42,083 nucleotides of DNA from Pseudomonadota bacterium (GCA_023433445.1 JAEZCS010000246.1:1-42083); one strand, 5' to 3'. Counted from the stretch's first letter, positions 17,617 through 26,432 are shown. The notes: a model not told the origin generated them from the sequence alone. A program made the numbers and translations.

Positions 17617-18542
17617 CGAATGACACTATTATCGAGCAGGCGATCGTTCAGGTCCGCAAAGTTCTGGCCGGAGAGGTGCGCGCGCCGCAGGTGCGGTCAT
17701 TCTTCCACGAGCCAACTTTCACGGCCAGCTACGTGGTCTGCGATCCTGCTGCCAAGCGTGCGGCAATCGTTGATAGCGTGTGGGACTTCGACCAGCCCTC
17801 TGGAAGAACCAGTTTCGAAACAGCCGATGAGATCGTCGCCTACGTTCAGGAGCAGGGTCTGACGGTCGACTGGATCCTTGAAACTCATGCGCACGCCGAC
17901 CACCTGTCGGCCGCTCCCTATCTCCAGGAGAAGCTCGGCGGCGAGCTCGTCATCGGCCGGGAAATCGTCACCGTCCAGGGCGTGTTTGGAAAGATATTCA
18001 ACGAAGGCACCGAGTTCGCACGCGACGGATCCCAATTCGACCGGCTCCTTGCCGATGGCGAACAGCTGATGGTCGGAGAGATCCCGCTGATCGCGCTGCA
18101 CGTGCCGGGCCATACCCCCGCCGATCTTGCTTATGTCGTGGGCGACGCCGCCTTCATCGGTGACACCATGTTCATGCCGGACTACGGCTCAGCGCGCGCG
18201 GATTTCCCCGGTGGTGACGCCAGTAAACTCTATCGCTCGGTGAGGCGGCTGATGCGCCTGCCGGATGAGACGCGCCTGTTCCTCTGCCACGACTACAAAG
18301 CGCCGAACCGCGATCAATTTGTGTGGGAGACGACGATGCTCGCGCAGCGTACCGCCAACGTCCACCTCCACGAAGGGGTTTCCGAAGAGCAGTTCGTGGA
18401 GATGCGCACGCAGCGTGATGCAACGCTGGAAATGCCACGGCTGATCCTGCCGTCCATCCAGGTCAATATGCGCGGTGGACATATGCCCCCGCCCGAGGAG
18501 AACGGCGTGTCCTATCTCAAGCTGCCGGTGAACGTGCTGTGA
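17613..18542 (+). CDS. MBL-fold persulfide dioxygenase / sulfurtransferase-associated hydrolase (Blh/ETHE1-like)
   Basis: A 309-residue metallo-beta-lactamase-fold protein. The metal motif is THAHADHLSAA (HxHxDH); HVPGHTPAD supplies the next His, GDTMFMPDYGSAR the bridging Asp region and LFLCHDYKAP the last His. Its length and the DYGSARADFPGGDA stretch fit the ETHE1-like/Blh group, in which iron-dependent enzymes oxidise glutathione persulfide to sulfite. ATG 17613 overlaps the ArsR stop; longer in-frame sequence upstream lies within that gene. In BigR operons this protein detoxifies hydrogen sulfide together with SQR; here the SQR gene is only a relic, so persulfide would have to come from elsewhere. 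Confidence 0.87.
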   Translation: MTNDTIIEQAIVQVRKVLAGEVRAPQVRSFFHEPTFTASYVVCDPAAKRAAIVDSVWDFDQPSGRTSFETADEIVAYVQEQGLTVDWILETHAHADHLSAAPYLQEKLGGELVIGREIVTVQGVFGKIFNEGTEFARDGSQFDRLLADGEQLMVGEIPLIALHVPGHTPADLAYVVGDAAFIGDTMFMPDYGSARADFPGGDASKLYRSVRRLMRLPDETRLFLCHDYKAPNRDQFVWETTMLAQRTANVHLHEGVSEEQFVEMRTQRDATLEMPRLILPSIQVNMRGGHMPPPEENGVSYLKLPVNVL

Positions 18543-18976
18543 TGCTGCCCGGTTTTCCCGACGCCCAGCCGCTGCATGGGCTCGCGGGCGGCGTCCTTAT
18601 CGGTCTGGCCGCAGCGCTGATGCTGCTTGGGGCAGGCCGCATTGCCGGTGTCTCGGGCATCCTTGCCCGCGGCGCCAGGATCGCTTCCAGCGATATGGCG
18701 ATGACCAGCGCCTGGGGGTTCCTGGTCGGCCTCCCTTTAGGAGCCGCTCTGATCGCCCTGACCACCGATTGGAAGCCGGCCGACTTCGCAGCCTGGCCGG
18801 TGCTGGTGCTGGCCGGTCTCCTCGTTGGGTTCGGAACGCGCCTGGGCAGCGGCTGCACTAGCGGGCACGGCGTGTGCGGTGTGAGCCGGTTTTCGCAGCG
18901 CTCGATCGTCGCAACCCTGTCGTTCATCGCGGCAGGCATCGTAACGGTGCTCATCCAGTCGCGGTTCGGAGGCTGA
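18542..18976 (+). CDS. YeeE/YedE family membrane protein, first half (sulfur transport type)
   Basis: A 144-residue membrane protein with about four helices. The conserved element GTRLGSGCTSGHGVCGVSR is the Cys-bearing signature of the YeeE/YedE (DUF395, TsuA-like) family, whose characterised member imports thiosulfate using pore cysteines. It overlaps the preceding stop by one base (TGATG) and is followed one base later by a second, related half, so the transporter is built from two short subunits rather than one long chain. In this operon it probably moves a small sulfur compound. Confidence 0.85.
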   Translation: MLPGFPDAQPLHGLAGGVLIGLAAALMLLGAGRIAGVSGILARGARIASSDMAMTSAWGFLVGLPLGAALIALTTDWKPADFAAWPVLVLAGLLVGFGTRLGSGCTSGHGVCGVSRFSQRSIVATLSFIAAGIVTVLIQSRFGG

Positions 18977-18977
18977 C

Positions 18978-19427
18978 ATGTCGCTCTTCCAGAAACTTCT
19001 GCCGCCGCTCCTCTCGGGCACGTTGTTCGGCGCCGGCCTTACCCTTTCGGGAATGACCGATCCGGCGCGTGTCCGGGGTTTTCTCGACGTCTTCGGCGCG
19101 TGGGACCCGACGCTGGCCTTTGTCATGGGCGGGGCGGTGCTTGTGATGGCAGTGGCATGGCGCATCCGTAACCGGATGGGCGCGCCGATCTTTGCCGACC
19201 GGTTTTCGCTGCCCGATCGCAAGGATCTCGACGGGCGGCTGATAACCGGTTCAATTCTGTTCGGGATCGGCTGGGGGATCGCCGGACTTTGTCCTGGTCC
19301 TGCGGTCGCTTCGCTGGCCCTCTCACCCGTTAGCGTGCTGCCGTTCGTGCTTGCCATGCTCGCGGGCATGGCCGCCCAGCAAGCTGTCAGCCTTTTGCCG
19401 AGACGTCGCCGCGCGGTGCCGGAGTGA
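18978..19427 (+). CDS. YeeE/YedE family membrane protein, second half
   Basis: A 149-residue partner of the preceding gene with about four helices. It carries GAGLTLSGMTDPARVRGFLD and the second signature GIGWGIAGLCPGPAVASLA with its conserved Cys-Pro-Gly. Such split YeeE pairs (DUF6691-like second unit) are common in alphaproteobacterial persulfide-dioxygenase operons. The single-base gap after the first half indicates co-translation and a heterodimer. The C-terminus is short and basic (PRRRRAVPE). Confidence 0.84.
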   Translation: MSLFQKLLPPLLSGTLFGAGLTLSGMTDPARVRGFLDVFGAWDPTLAFVMGGAVLVMAVAWRIRNRMGAPIFADRFSLPDRKDLDGRLITGSILFGIGWGIAGLCPGPAVASLALSPVSVLPFVLAMLAGMAAQQAVSLLPRRRRAVPE

Positions 19428-19433
19428 AGTGCC

Positions 19434-19630
19434 ATGGAACTCACAAAACTGACATCAAGCCTGAGTACGTCCCCGCAAATTAGCGCTGGAGACGTCCAAG
19501 AGATCGCTGACGCCGGTTTTCGGGCGATCATATGCAACTGGCCGGATGGGGAGGAGCAAGGCCCTCGCGCCTCTCCTGGCTGCTCAAGGGGCGCGAGTGG
19601 ATGGTCAAGCCGCATATGATCGGCGGCTGA
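19434..19630 (+). pseudogene. remnant of a tyrosine-phosphatase-like (DUF442)/sulfide:quinone oxidoreductase fusion gene, internally deleted
   Basis: From ATG 19434 the first 41 or so residues (SLSTSPQISAGDVQEIADAG, then FRAIICNWPDGEE) are the N-terminus of the DUF442 domain, as found in the roughly 550-residue fusions of this domain with an FAD sulfide:quinone oxidoreductase-like enzyme. Near 19550 homology jumps, in another frame, to SWLLKGREWMVKPHMIGG and a stop at 19630, which resembles the C-terminus of the same fusion. About 1.4-1.5 kb is therefore missing. As read, the frame ends after 61 residues. The SulP gene starts one base after the old stop, so the deletion left the operon otherwise in order. 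Confidence 0.7.
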
Positions 19631-19631
19631 G

Positions 19632-21404
19632 ATGGTCGGCGCCGACCGCTACCTGCCAGTCCTGGGCTGGACACGCGGCTATGACCGCTCAACGCTGACC
19701 AGCGACCTCGTTGCGGCAGCGATCGTCACGATCATGCTCATTCCCCAGAGTCTCGCCTATGCCATGCTCGCCGGGCTTCCGCCCGAGATCGGTCTCTACG
19801 CCTCGATCGCACCGCTGATCGCCTATGCCATTTTTGGCACCAGCCGTGCGCTCGCGGTAGGGCCGGTGGCAGTGATCTCATTGATGACGCTGACCGCCGC
19901 CAGCAGCGTGGCGCCGCAGGGCAGCGCGGAGTTCATAGCCGCAGCATTGATCCTGGCCCTGCTTTCGGGCCTGATCCTCGTCCTGATGGGCCTGCTGCGG
20001 CTCGGCTTTCTGGCCAACCTGCTTTCGCATCCGGTGGTGTCCGGCTTCATCACGGCGAGCGGCATCATTATCGCGTTCAGTCAGCTGAAGTCCATCCTCG
20101 GTGTCTCAGCTTCGGGCGAGACCCTGCCAGAGCTGATCGCGACGCTCGCCCGCGCCCTGCCTTCGACGCATTTGCCTACGCTAGCGATCGGCGCGGTCGC
20201 GACCGCTTTCCTGTTCTGGGTGCGCAAGGGGCTCAAACCGCTGCTGGTGCGCGCAGGAATGGCGCCTCGCCCCGCCGACCTCGCCGCCAAGGCTGGGCCG
20301 ATCGCGGCGGTGGCACTCTCGACGCTGGCTGTAATCCTCCTTGGGCTCGACGCGACGGGCGTAAAGGTCGTCGGCGAGATTCCGCAAAGCCTTCCGCCGT
20401 TCACCGCACCGCTCTTTGATGCCGAATTGTGGCGCCGATTGGCGGTCCCTGCGCTTCTTCTTTCAGTGATCGGCTTTGTCGAAAGCATCTCCGTCGCCCA
20501 GACGCTCGCCGCAAAGAAACGCCAGAGGATAGATCCCGACCAGGAACTGATCGGGCTGGGCTCGGCCAACATTGCCGCCGCCTTCACAGGGGGATATCCG
20601 GTCACCGGGGGCTTTGCCCGTTCGGTCGTCAACTTCGATGCAGGCGCGGAGACACCGGCCGCCGGCGTATTCACCGCGGGAGGCATCCTCGTCGCCGCCC
20701 TGTTTTTGACCCCGCTGCTTGCCTCTCTTCCTGTGGCAACGCTCGCGGCAACGATCATCGTTGCCGTGCTGAGCCTCGTCGATCTGAAAAAACCAGTTGA
20801 GATATGGCGTTATTCGCGCGCCGACTTTGCCGCGATGATGGCAACCATACTCGTCACACTAGTGGCCGGGGTCGAGGCCGGGGTGATCGCCGGAGTTGCT
20901 CTCAGCCTGGCCCTGTTTCTCTGGCGCGCGTCCCGGCCCCATGCTGCCATCGTCGGCCGGGTGCCCGAGACCGAGCACTTCCGTAACGTCAAGCGCCACA
21001 AGGTTTTCACCGACCCGCGCGTGCTGACCATCCGCATCGACGAGAGCCTAACTTATTTGAACGCCCGTTGGCTGGAGGAATTCGTGCTCGAGCAGGTGGC
21101 TGAGCACCCGGAGCTCAAGCACCTGATCCTGATGTGTTCGGCGGTGAACGCCATCGATGCCTCGGCACTTGAAAGCCTGGAGGCGATCAACCACCGCCTT
21201 GCCGATGCTGGTGTGCGCCTTCACCTCTCGGAAGTGAAGGGCCCGGTGATGGACGCGCTCAAGCGGTCGGATCTTCTTGGAAACCTCGGGGGCCAGGTCT
21301 GGCTTTCCCAAAACGCAGCTTTCAACGCCGCTGTCGCTGGCGCCGATCGTCTTGAGGACGCGCAGCGGCCCCCCGATGTCTGGCTCGCACGAGGATTGAT
21401 ATGA
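19632..21404 (+). CDS. SulP-family anion permease with STAS domain
   Basis: A 590-residue SulP/SLC26 protein. The membrane part starts with DLVAAAIVTIMLIPQSLAYA (the SulP signature region) and continues with GLPPEIGLYASIAPLIAYAI and GGYPVTGGFARSVVNFDAGA. A C-terminal STAS domain spans about 445-560 (VLTIRIDESLTYLNARWLEE; LILMCSAVNAIDASALESLE). SulP proteins exchange sulfate, sulfite, bicarbonate or related anions. As the last gene of a persulfide-oxidising operon it may clear sulfite or sulfate produced by the dioxygenase, or import sulfate. It starts one base after the deleted fusion gene. Confidence 0.9.
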   Translation: MVGADRYLPVLGWTRGYDRSTLTSDLVAAAIVTIMLIPQSLAYAMLAGLPPEIGLYASIAPLIAYAIFGTSRALAVGPVAVISLMTLTAASSVAPQGSAEFIAAALILALLSGLILVLMGLLRLGFLANLLSHPVVSGFITASGIIIAFSQLKSILGVSASGETLPELIATLARALPSTHLPTLAIGAVATAFLFWVRKGLKPLLVRAGMAPRPADLAAKAGPIAAVALSTLAVILLGLDATGVKVVGEIPQSLPPFTAPLFDAELWRRLAVPALLLSVIGFVESISVAQTLAAKKRQRIDPDQELIGLGSANIAAAFTGGYPVTGGFARSVVNFDAGAETPAAGVFTAGGILVAALFLTPLLASLPVATLAATIIVAVLSLVDLKKPVEIWRYSRADFAAMMATILVTLVAGVEAGVIAGVALSLALFLWRASRPHAAIVGRVPETEHFRNVKRHKVFTDPRVLTIRIDESLTYLNARWLEEFVLEQVAEHPELKHLILMCSAVNAIDASALESLEAINHRLADAGVRLHLSEVKGPVMDALKRSDLLGNLGGQVWLSQNAAFNAAVAGADRLEDAQRPPDVWLARGLI

Positions 21405-21431
21405 TGGATCAGGACGGGTTGGCGGGGTGAT

Positions 21432-21448
21432 CGCTAGGCTTGCTAGCG
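21432..21448. terminator. short hairpin between convergent SulP and EthD genes
   Basis: CGCTAG (21432-21437), loop GCTTG, CTAGCG (21443-21448). It lies 28 nt after the SulP stop and covers the stop codon of the opposing EthD gene. The stem is short and there is no U-tract, so a terminator role is only possible. Confidence 0.3.
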
Positions 21449-22042
21449 GGCGAAGCAAAGCGCATGCGCGGGTGTTTCCACTCGCCGACAGCTTGCAAAT
21501 CGAACCCGCAGCGCCTTGTCGGGATCGATCCTGCACCTTTGCGGCATCCAAAGGACTGCGCGTGAAGGGAAAGATGGTTGCCTCCAACTGCTGGTGAAAT
21601 CGATTGAAACACCACCGATCAGCGATGCACATTCGTTTGCCCAGGCCATTGCGAGCGAGCGTCCGTCTACATCGGCTATCTGCCAGTCGATCAGGGCGCC
21701 GACCCGCCTACCATCATCAAGCGCAGGGGCGCCCGCAGAGAGTATATGTTCGTCGGCACCCGCCGGGGCCGTCAGCGCGCGATTCATGAACCGCTCCTCG
21801 TCGGTACGCATGATGTCGCCTACAGGACCGTTCATGAGCTTGGCCGCAGCGGTTATGTCGTCCGCCCAAAATTCGGATATCGTGTCATAGCCGAGGTCCT
21901 CGCCATCGATGAGATGATTGCGGACGTAACGGCGAAACGGGAAATGCTGCACCGCCAGCGGAGCATGATGATTTTCATAATGGTTCTGGAAGGTCCGGCG
22001 ATCAAGATCGTCCCGATGAACCAGCGCGCAGATGCTCTTCAT
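21443..22042 (-). CDS. EthD-domain protein
   Basis: A 199-residue protein whose first 100 residues form an EthD ferredoxin-like domain (MKSICALVHRDDLDRRTFQN, HYENHHAPLAVQHFPFRRYV, FWADDITAAAKLMNGP, DEERFMN). EthD-type domains occur in ring-opening and ether-degradation operons and in small dimeric lactone- or ketone-handling enzymes. The C-terminal half (ALIDWQIADVDGRSLAMAWA) may be a second, diverged domain and lacks clear motifs. ATG 22042 overlaps the upstream SDR stop (ATGA), so it is the last gene of a coupled trio. The biochemical role is not known; conversion of the product of the SDR step is a guess. Confidence 0.8.
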   Translation of the reverse strand: MKSICALVHRDDLDRRTFQNHYENHHAPLAVQHFPFRRYVRNHLIDGEDLGYDTISEFWADDITAAAKLMNGPVGDIMRTDEERFMNRALTAPAGADEHILSAGAPALDDGRRVGALIDWQIADVDGRSLAMAWANECASLIGGVSIDFTSSWRQPSFPSRAVLWMPQRCRIDPDKALRVRFASCRRVETPAHALCFAR

Positions 22043-22878
22043 CCCTGGTCCTCGAAATTTGTCCCGCAACTGAGTTCGCGCTGTTCGATCATGGCCTGGC
22101 GAACTGCCGCCATTCTCGCTTCAACTGCGGCATAGGCGTCGGGACCCGCGAGGATTTGGGGCGGCGGATTTGGCATGTCGGCGACCGAGACGACCAGTTC
22201 CGCGAGCTTGCGCGGATCGCCCTGCTGCTTTCCATCCGCTGACTTGACCAGCTTCATCCGCGCCCCAACGCTGTCCTCATAATCGCTTGTCCCGCTGTCT
22301 CCCATCTTGAGCGAACGGCCTGAAAAGTCGCTGCGGAACATGCCCGGGGCGATTGAGCAGACCTTGATGTTCAGGCCGGAAACCTCCCGCGCAAGGGCCT
22401 CGCTCACTGCTTCCAGCGCAAATTTGGAGCTGGAATAATAGCCGGTTGCGGGGTTGGCGATGCGTCCTGCCAAGGAGGAGATCTGGATGATCCGGCCCGA
22501 CCGGCGTTTCCGCATGCCGGGCAGAACGGCCTTCATCATCCGGAGCGCGCCGAAAAAGTTGGTTTCGAACATCGCCTTGACCTCGGCCTCATCGCCCTCC
22601 TCGATGGATGCGACATAGCCGTAGCCCGCGTTGTTCACCAGAATGTCGATCTTCCCGAATCTGTCGATGGTGGCGGCCACCGCCTTGTCTATGCTGGACG
22701 TGGCCGTGACGTCGAGCGGAAGCGCGATTGCTCGGTCCGGGAAGGCGGCTGCGATGTTCAGCACCTTGGCTGGGTCACGCGCCGTCACCGCCACGGCATC
22801 GCCAATGGACAGCACATGTTCCGCGATCGCCCGGCCGATCCCTGTCGAACAGCCGGTTATGATCCAGGTGCGGCTCAT
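22039..22878 (-). CDS. classical short-chain dehydrogenase/reductase
   Basis: A 279-residue SDR. The NADP-binding motif is TGCSTGIG at residues 8-15, followed by NNAGYG, the catalytic Ser in IIQISSLAGR and YYSSSKFALEA (Tyr-x-x-x-Lys), so all catalytic residues are present. The TGCSTGIGRAIAEHVL type is common in oxidoreductases acting on aromatic, terpenoid or steroid alcohols. The start overlaps the upstream gene's stop (ATGA), and the EthD gene overlaps its own stop. It is probably co-regulated by the adjacent AraC protein. Substrate unknown. Confidence 0.9.
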   Translation of the reverse strand: MSRTWIITGCSTGIGRAIAEHVLSIGDAVAVTARDPAKVLNIAAAFPDRAIALPLDVTATSSIDKAVAATIDRFGKIDILVNNAGYGYVASIEEGDEAEVKAMFETNFFGALRMMKAVLPGMRKRRSGRIIQISSLAGRIANPATGYYSSSKFALEAVSEALAREVSGLNIKVCSIAPGMFRSDFSGRSLKMGDSGTSDYEDSVGARMKLVKSADGKQQGDPRKLAELVVSVADMPNPPPQILAGPDAYAAVEARMAAVRQAMIEQRELSCGTNFEDQG

Positions 22879-24107
22879 CCGGCTATTCTCCAGGCGTAGC
22901 TTTTCGCTCTCTGCGCCAGCTGCGCGCGGCGATCGTCCGGCGTCACGCGATGAGCATAGGGCATCTCCCGACCGACATCGGCCAATTTTATCACCCGTCC
23001 CTTCGCGCTCAGGCTCGCGTCGGGCCTGCCATCCCTGAATTCAGCCCAGCGCAGGGTCATCAAGCCATCCTGCATGTCGCAGCTGTCGAGCCAGTTCCAG
23101 ATGCCCGGATCCTTTCGGGACACGAGCAGCCTGACGGCGCCGTCGCTGTCGGTCTTCAACTGCGCGATGTTGAGGCTGCTGGTCCGGTTGACGATGTCGT
23201 TGGTCGTGCCCCAGAGGTTAGTGATCGGCGCGAGAAAATAGGAGGCGCCGCCAAGCGCGATCTCGACCAGTAGTCCCTCGTCATCGGCTAGGTTGAAATG
23301 GCCCATGATATAGACCTGATTGCGCAGCGCGCCGTCTGTATCGCGGTCGATCACGAAGTCGAACATGTTGATCGGCTTGTCGAGTGCCTGCGCATTCCAG
23401 CGCATCGTGTTGTCGATGTTGCGAATTAGCATTTCCTGCGCGTCGGTGACCTTCTGATCGAAGCTGCGCTCGGGCTTTCGCGGCGCGTCGCCAAGCCGCT
23501 CGATGCTGAGTTCGTTTGGACGCTCGCGTGCCCAGTCGGTCACCACGTCGCGGATGTAGAATTCGACCGCAGCGGGGGAGGAGCGGATGTGGTTGGCGCG
23601 GTCGCCTTTCTCATCGGCATCGACGAAGATTTCGAACCGCCCTTCCTCGCCCAGCACCAATGACTTGCCGTCCAGCACATCGACCGTGCCCATGTTCGCG
23701 TTCCAGAGCGTGAAGTAATTCTCCGTCAGGCGCGGCTGGCTGACCTTGCCCCGGATGACATAGCGCTCCGCTCCGTCGATGGGGATCACGCGATAGACGG
23801 AGTCGGGATTGTCCAGTCCCCAGCGCGAACCGGGTATGTCCTGTCCCTCCAGCCTGTGCGGAATGCGCGAGATCGTGACAACCGCCGGCCGCTCGGCATC
23901 GGTGTTCAGCGACCATATGATCGCGCCGAATACCACTTCATCATATTTGGTTTTAAAGGCGTGGCGCTGGCCCGGGCTGGGTTGGGCCTGGTCCAGCCAA
24001 TAGGTACGGCGGTCGGCGATCGTCGCCTGCATGCGCGGGTCAGCCAGGACCTTCATGGCTTCAAGCTCGAAGCGCCGCTGTTCCGCTGTATTGATAGGAT
24101 TGGACAT
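22875..24107 (-). CDS. DUF1214-like protein of a catabolic operon
   Basis: A 410-residue soluble protein without a signal peptide. Features include ADRRTYWLDQAQPSPGQRHA, YFTLWNANMGTVDVLDGKSL and a C-terminal beta-rich part with VSRKDPGIWNWLDSCDMQDG followed by LMTLRWAEF. The latter resembles the DPGVxNWLDTxG...GxxxxRW pattern of DUF1214 proteins, which are abundant in sphingomonad and mycobacterial degradation loci and have no assigned reaction. ATG 24107 is chosen over one 57 bases upstream because GGGAG precedes it. First gene of the coupled trio with the SDR and EthD proteins; it diverges from the AraC regulator. Confidence 0.7.
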   Translation of the reverse strand: MSNPINTAEQRRFELEAMKVLADPRMQATIADRRTYWLDQAQPSPGQRHAFKTKYDEVVFGAIIWSLNTDAERPAVVTISRIPHRLEGQDIPGSRWGLDNPDSVYRVIPIDGAERYVIRGKVSQPRLTENYFTLWNANMGTVDVLDGKSLVLGEEGRFEIFVDADEKGDRANHIRSSPAAVEFYIRDVVTDWARERPNELSIERLGDAPRKPERSFDQKVTDAQEMLIRNIDNTMRWNAQALDKPINMFDFVIDRDTDGALRNQVYIMGHFNLADDEGLLVEIALGGASYFLAPITNLWGTTNDIVNRTSSLNIAQLKTDSDGAVRLLVSRKDPGIWNWLDSCDMQDGLMTLRWAEFRDGRPDASLSAKGRVIKLADVGREMPYAHRVTPDDRRAQLAQRAKSYAWRIAG

Positions 24108-24145
24108 GACATGCTCCCTTCCGTTGCCGACGGGAATGTGTCCGC

Positions 24146-24165
24146 TGCGGCACCGATGCGGCAAC
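24146..24165. promoter_or_regulatory. direct repeat in the divergent gap, candidate AraC-family operator
   Basis: TGCGGCACC (24146-24154) and TGCGGCAAC (24157-24165) repeat with an 11-bp period, 39-58 bp upstream of the DUF1214-like gene and divergent from the AraC gene. AraC-family proteins often bind direct repeats near the -35 region. A perfect 10-bp palindrome CATGATCATG (24166-24175) adjoins it. Assignment to the neighbouring regulator is inference. Confidence 0.35.
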
Positions 24166-24304
24166 CATGATCATGATGGCAATCGTGCCGTTCTTCGGCT
24201 TTTGCGTCGCATAAAGATCAGCGATCCGGTTCCGTAGCTTGCCAACCTGATATATGCTTGCCGTCGAACCGGTAACAGCCGGCAACCGATGGGAGGAGGA
24301 TGTC

Positions 24305-25165
24305 ATGGACGGAGCCGTCCGCGTCGATTCGGCGATCGACCTGCCCAGCGTCCGGATGGAGCGCGTGCGCCAGGACGCTAGCGGACCATTTCTGCGCGTG
24401 CATCAGGTGGAGCAAACTTCGCTCATTCATATTCCTGCGCCGCATCGGGAAGCGGCCCGAGGGTGTTTCGGTCCTCCCCAGTCGCATCGGTCGCTCCTAT
24501 CCTTTGGAGCGACCATCCTCGTTCCGGCGCATGTTTCGGTGCATATCCACTCGCCGGGCTTTGCGAGCAGGAGCATGCTGATCCTGCGTTTCGATGATGA
24601 GGAACTGGCGAGCCTGGCGGATCAGGAGCGGCAGGATTCGCGCCTGCTCATGCGGTGCGCGGATATTCGCGAACGGCGGATCATTGAAACGATCAACCGC
24701 ATGTCACAGGAAATCGATCGGGACGCGATCGGCCGTGACATGATCCTGCGCGGCCTCAGCCTCGTTTTGCTGGGGGAACTGGCCCGCTATCTCGACAGCG
24801 GGTCGGAACAGGCGGGGAAGGAGAAAGGCATGCTGGCGGATTGGCAGATGCGCCAGATTGCCGATCGCCTCGCCGATGAGGATCTTCCGCCGCCGTGCGT
24901 TGCCGATCTGGCGGGGCTCTGCGGTCTTGGCCGGCGGCATTTCATGCGCGCCTTCAAGGCCCGGACAGGGCTTACCGCCATGGAATGGGTTGAGCGCGCG
25001 ACATTTGATCGCGCTCTCCGTATGCTCGAGGAGGAGCGTATTTCCATCAAGAAATTGTCTGCGGTCCTTGGCTATAATCATCCCGGCAGCTTCGCGAGCG
25101 CCTTCGCTCGGCGGTTCGGCCTGTCGCCCCGGGAATGGCGCAGCAGGAACGTGACGCGGCACTGA
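24305..25165 (+). CDS. AraC-family transcriptional regulator
   Basis: A 286-residue regulator with a two-helix AraC DNA-binding domain at the C-terminus (ADLAGLCGLGRRHFMRAFKA; the second HTH and signature GYNHPGSFASAFARRFGLSP). The N-terminal ligand part contains the cupin-like PAHVSVHIHSPG. ATG 24305 follows GGGAGGAGG by 5 nt, a strong signal; an upstream in-frame ATG precedes that site. It lies between the two minus-strand catabolic units, divergent from the DUF1214-SDR-EthD trio and convergent with the MFS/sulfatase/TonB unit, so it likely activates one or both. The inducer is unknown. Confidence 0.9.
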   Translation: MDGAVRVDSAIDLPSVRMERVRQDASGPFLRVHQVEQTSLIHIPAPHREAARGCFGPPQSHRSLLSFGATILVPAHVSVHIHSPGFASRSMLILRFDDEELASLADQERQDSRLLMRCADIRERRIIETINRMSQEIDRDAIGRDMILRGLSLVLLGELARYLDSGSEQAGKEKGMLADWQMRQIADRLADEDLPPPCVADLAGLCGLGRRHFMRAFKARTGLTAMEWVERATFDRALRMLEEERISIKKLSAVLGYNHPGSFASAFARRFGLSPREWRSRNVTRH

Positions 25166-25178
25166 CCCAGTCGCCACC

Positions 25179-26432
25179 TCAGTGGCACACCTCATCGAGT
25201 GAGCGGCCGCGCGTCTCTGGGATCAGGAACCAGATGAGCGGGATTGCGATCCATGCACTCAAGCCAAGCATCGTCGCCGCCTGGCCGATGCTTCCTGTCC
25301 AGTTGCTCAGCGCGCCCAGCAGCATCGGCGCCGAAACCACACCCCAACGCCCGATGAGATTATGGCACCATCCATTGGCCGCGGCGCGCAAATGGGTTGG
25401 GAACAGCTCGCTGTTGATCGTATAGGCAACGACCCAGACGCCCAGCATAGCCTGCAAGCCGATGAAGCTTGCCGCAATGACGATCCAGCTGCTCGATGAA
25501 TAGCAACTCAGCGTGAACGCCCCCAGCAAAGCCATGAACAGGCACATAGTCCAGCGGCGGCCGATCGCGTCTGCAAGCTGTCCCGCGAGGATATAGCCCA
25601 CAAATGCCCCGATCAGCCCGAAGGGCGCGATGCGACCAAAATCACTGGCCGGCCAACCTCGTTCCTTGACCACATAGAGGGTGAAGAACAGGCTGCTCAC
25701 AGAACTGGTGATGTTGATGATGAACCATAATGCGCTCACCGCGATAAAAGACCGGCGCAGTTGCGGGTGAAGTAGTTGCCGCAGTTCGTCCATAGCCGAG
25801 GCGCGCTGGATGCCGCCTTCCCGACGGGCCGCGAGCCACACCGGCGTTTCCCGCAGCTTCCAAAGTAGCAGCGGCATCAGCAGCAGCGGGGCCGCCCCAA
25901 TTATGAACAGCAGCCGCCATCCCAGCGATGTTTCCAGAGCCGGGCCAATGACCATGAATGGCAGCGCGGCGCCGAAGCTGCCCATGGCACCCAGCAGGCC
26001 GTTCGCTCTCCCGCGCAGATGGGGTGGCAGTGTCTCGCTAAGCACCAGATAGGCCATGGCGATCTGCGTCACCAGCAGGGCGCGCGTCACGAACTGGATG
26101 GCGGTATAAGAATTGATCCCCAGAGCGGCGGCCGTCGCTAGCGATCCGACCGAAAAGCCCGCTGCCGCGGTCAGCAGAAGTGGGCGGCGGCCATATCGAT
26201 CCGCCAGCCGCAACAGAACCCATGCCGCGATCGAGCCAAGCGCGATCACTGCCAGCGCATTGCCCAACCCGCTATTCGATACATGGAAATCCTTGCCGAC
26301 GTAGGGAAGCACAACGCTCGTCGCGCTGATGTCGAATCCCTCGAACATGACGATGCCCGCCAGCAACACGATCAGCGTTATATTCTGGCGGCTGAGTTGT
26401 GCAGCGGGTGCGCGTTCTGTAACTTCGATCAT
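25179..26432 (-). CDS. MFS transporter, AAHS-type (aromatic acid/H+ symporter-like)
   Basis: A 417-residue, 12-helix transporter. LLAGIVMFEGFDISATSVVL carries the GFD motif of aromatic-acid and sugar MFS symporters in helix 1; the loop 2-3 motif is LLRLADRYGRRPLLL, followed by MAYLVLSETLPPHLRGRANG. Near the C-terminus is a stretch beginning ELFPTHLRAAANGWCHNL. The start overlaps the sulfatase stop (ATGA), so it is co-translated with it. Its position suggests inner-membrane uptake of the compound released by the sulfatase, or of the ester itself. Substrate inferred only from context. Confidence 0.87.
   Translation of the reverse strand: MIEVTERAPAAQLSRQNITLIVLLAGIVMFEGFDISATSVVLPYVGKDFHVSNSGLGNALAVIALGSIAAWVLLRLADRYGRRPLLLTAAAGFSVGSLATAAALGINSYTAIQFVTRALLVTQIAMAYLVLSETLPPHLRGRANGLLGAMGSFGAALPFMVIGPALETSLGWRLLFIIGAAPLLLMPLLLWKLRETPVWLAARREGGIQRASAMDELRQLLHPQLRRSFIAVSALWFIINITSSVSSLFFTLYVVKERGWPASDFGRIAPFGLIGAFVGYILAGQLADAIGRRWTMCLFMALLGAFTLSCYSSSSWIVIAASFIGLQAMLGVWVVAYTINSELFPTHLRAAANGWCHNLIGRWGVVSAPMLLGALSNWTGSIGQAATMLGLSAWIAIPLIWFLIPETRGRSLDEVCH

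Noticed and set aside
16704..21440. Complete integrative island with both attachment sites
   Set aside because: The integrase relic is at the tRNA, but I found no second copy of the tRNA 3' end downstream, so island borders are not claimed.
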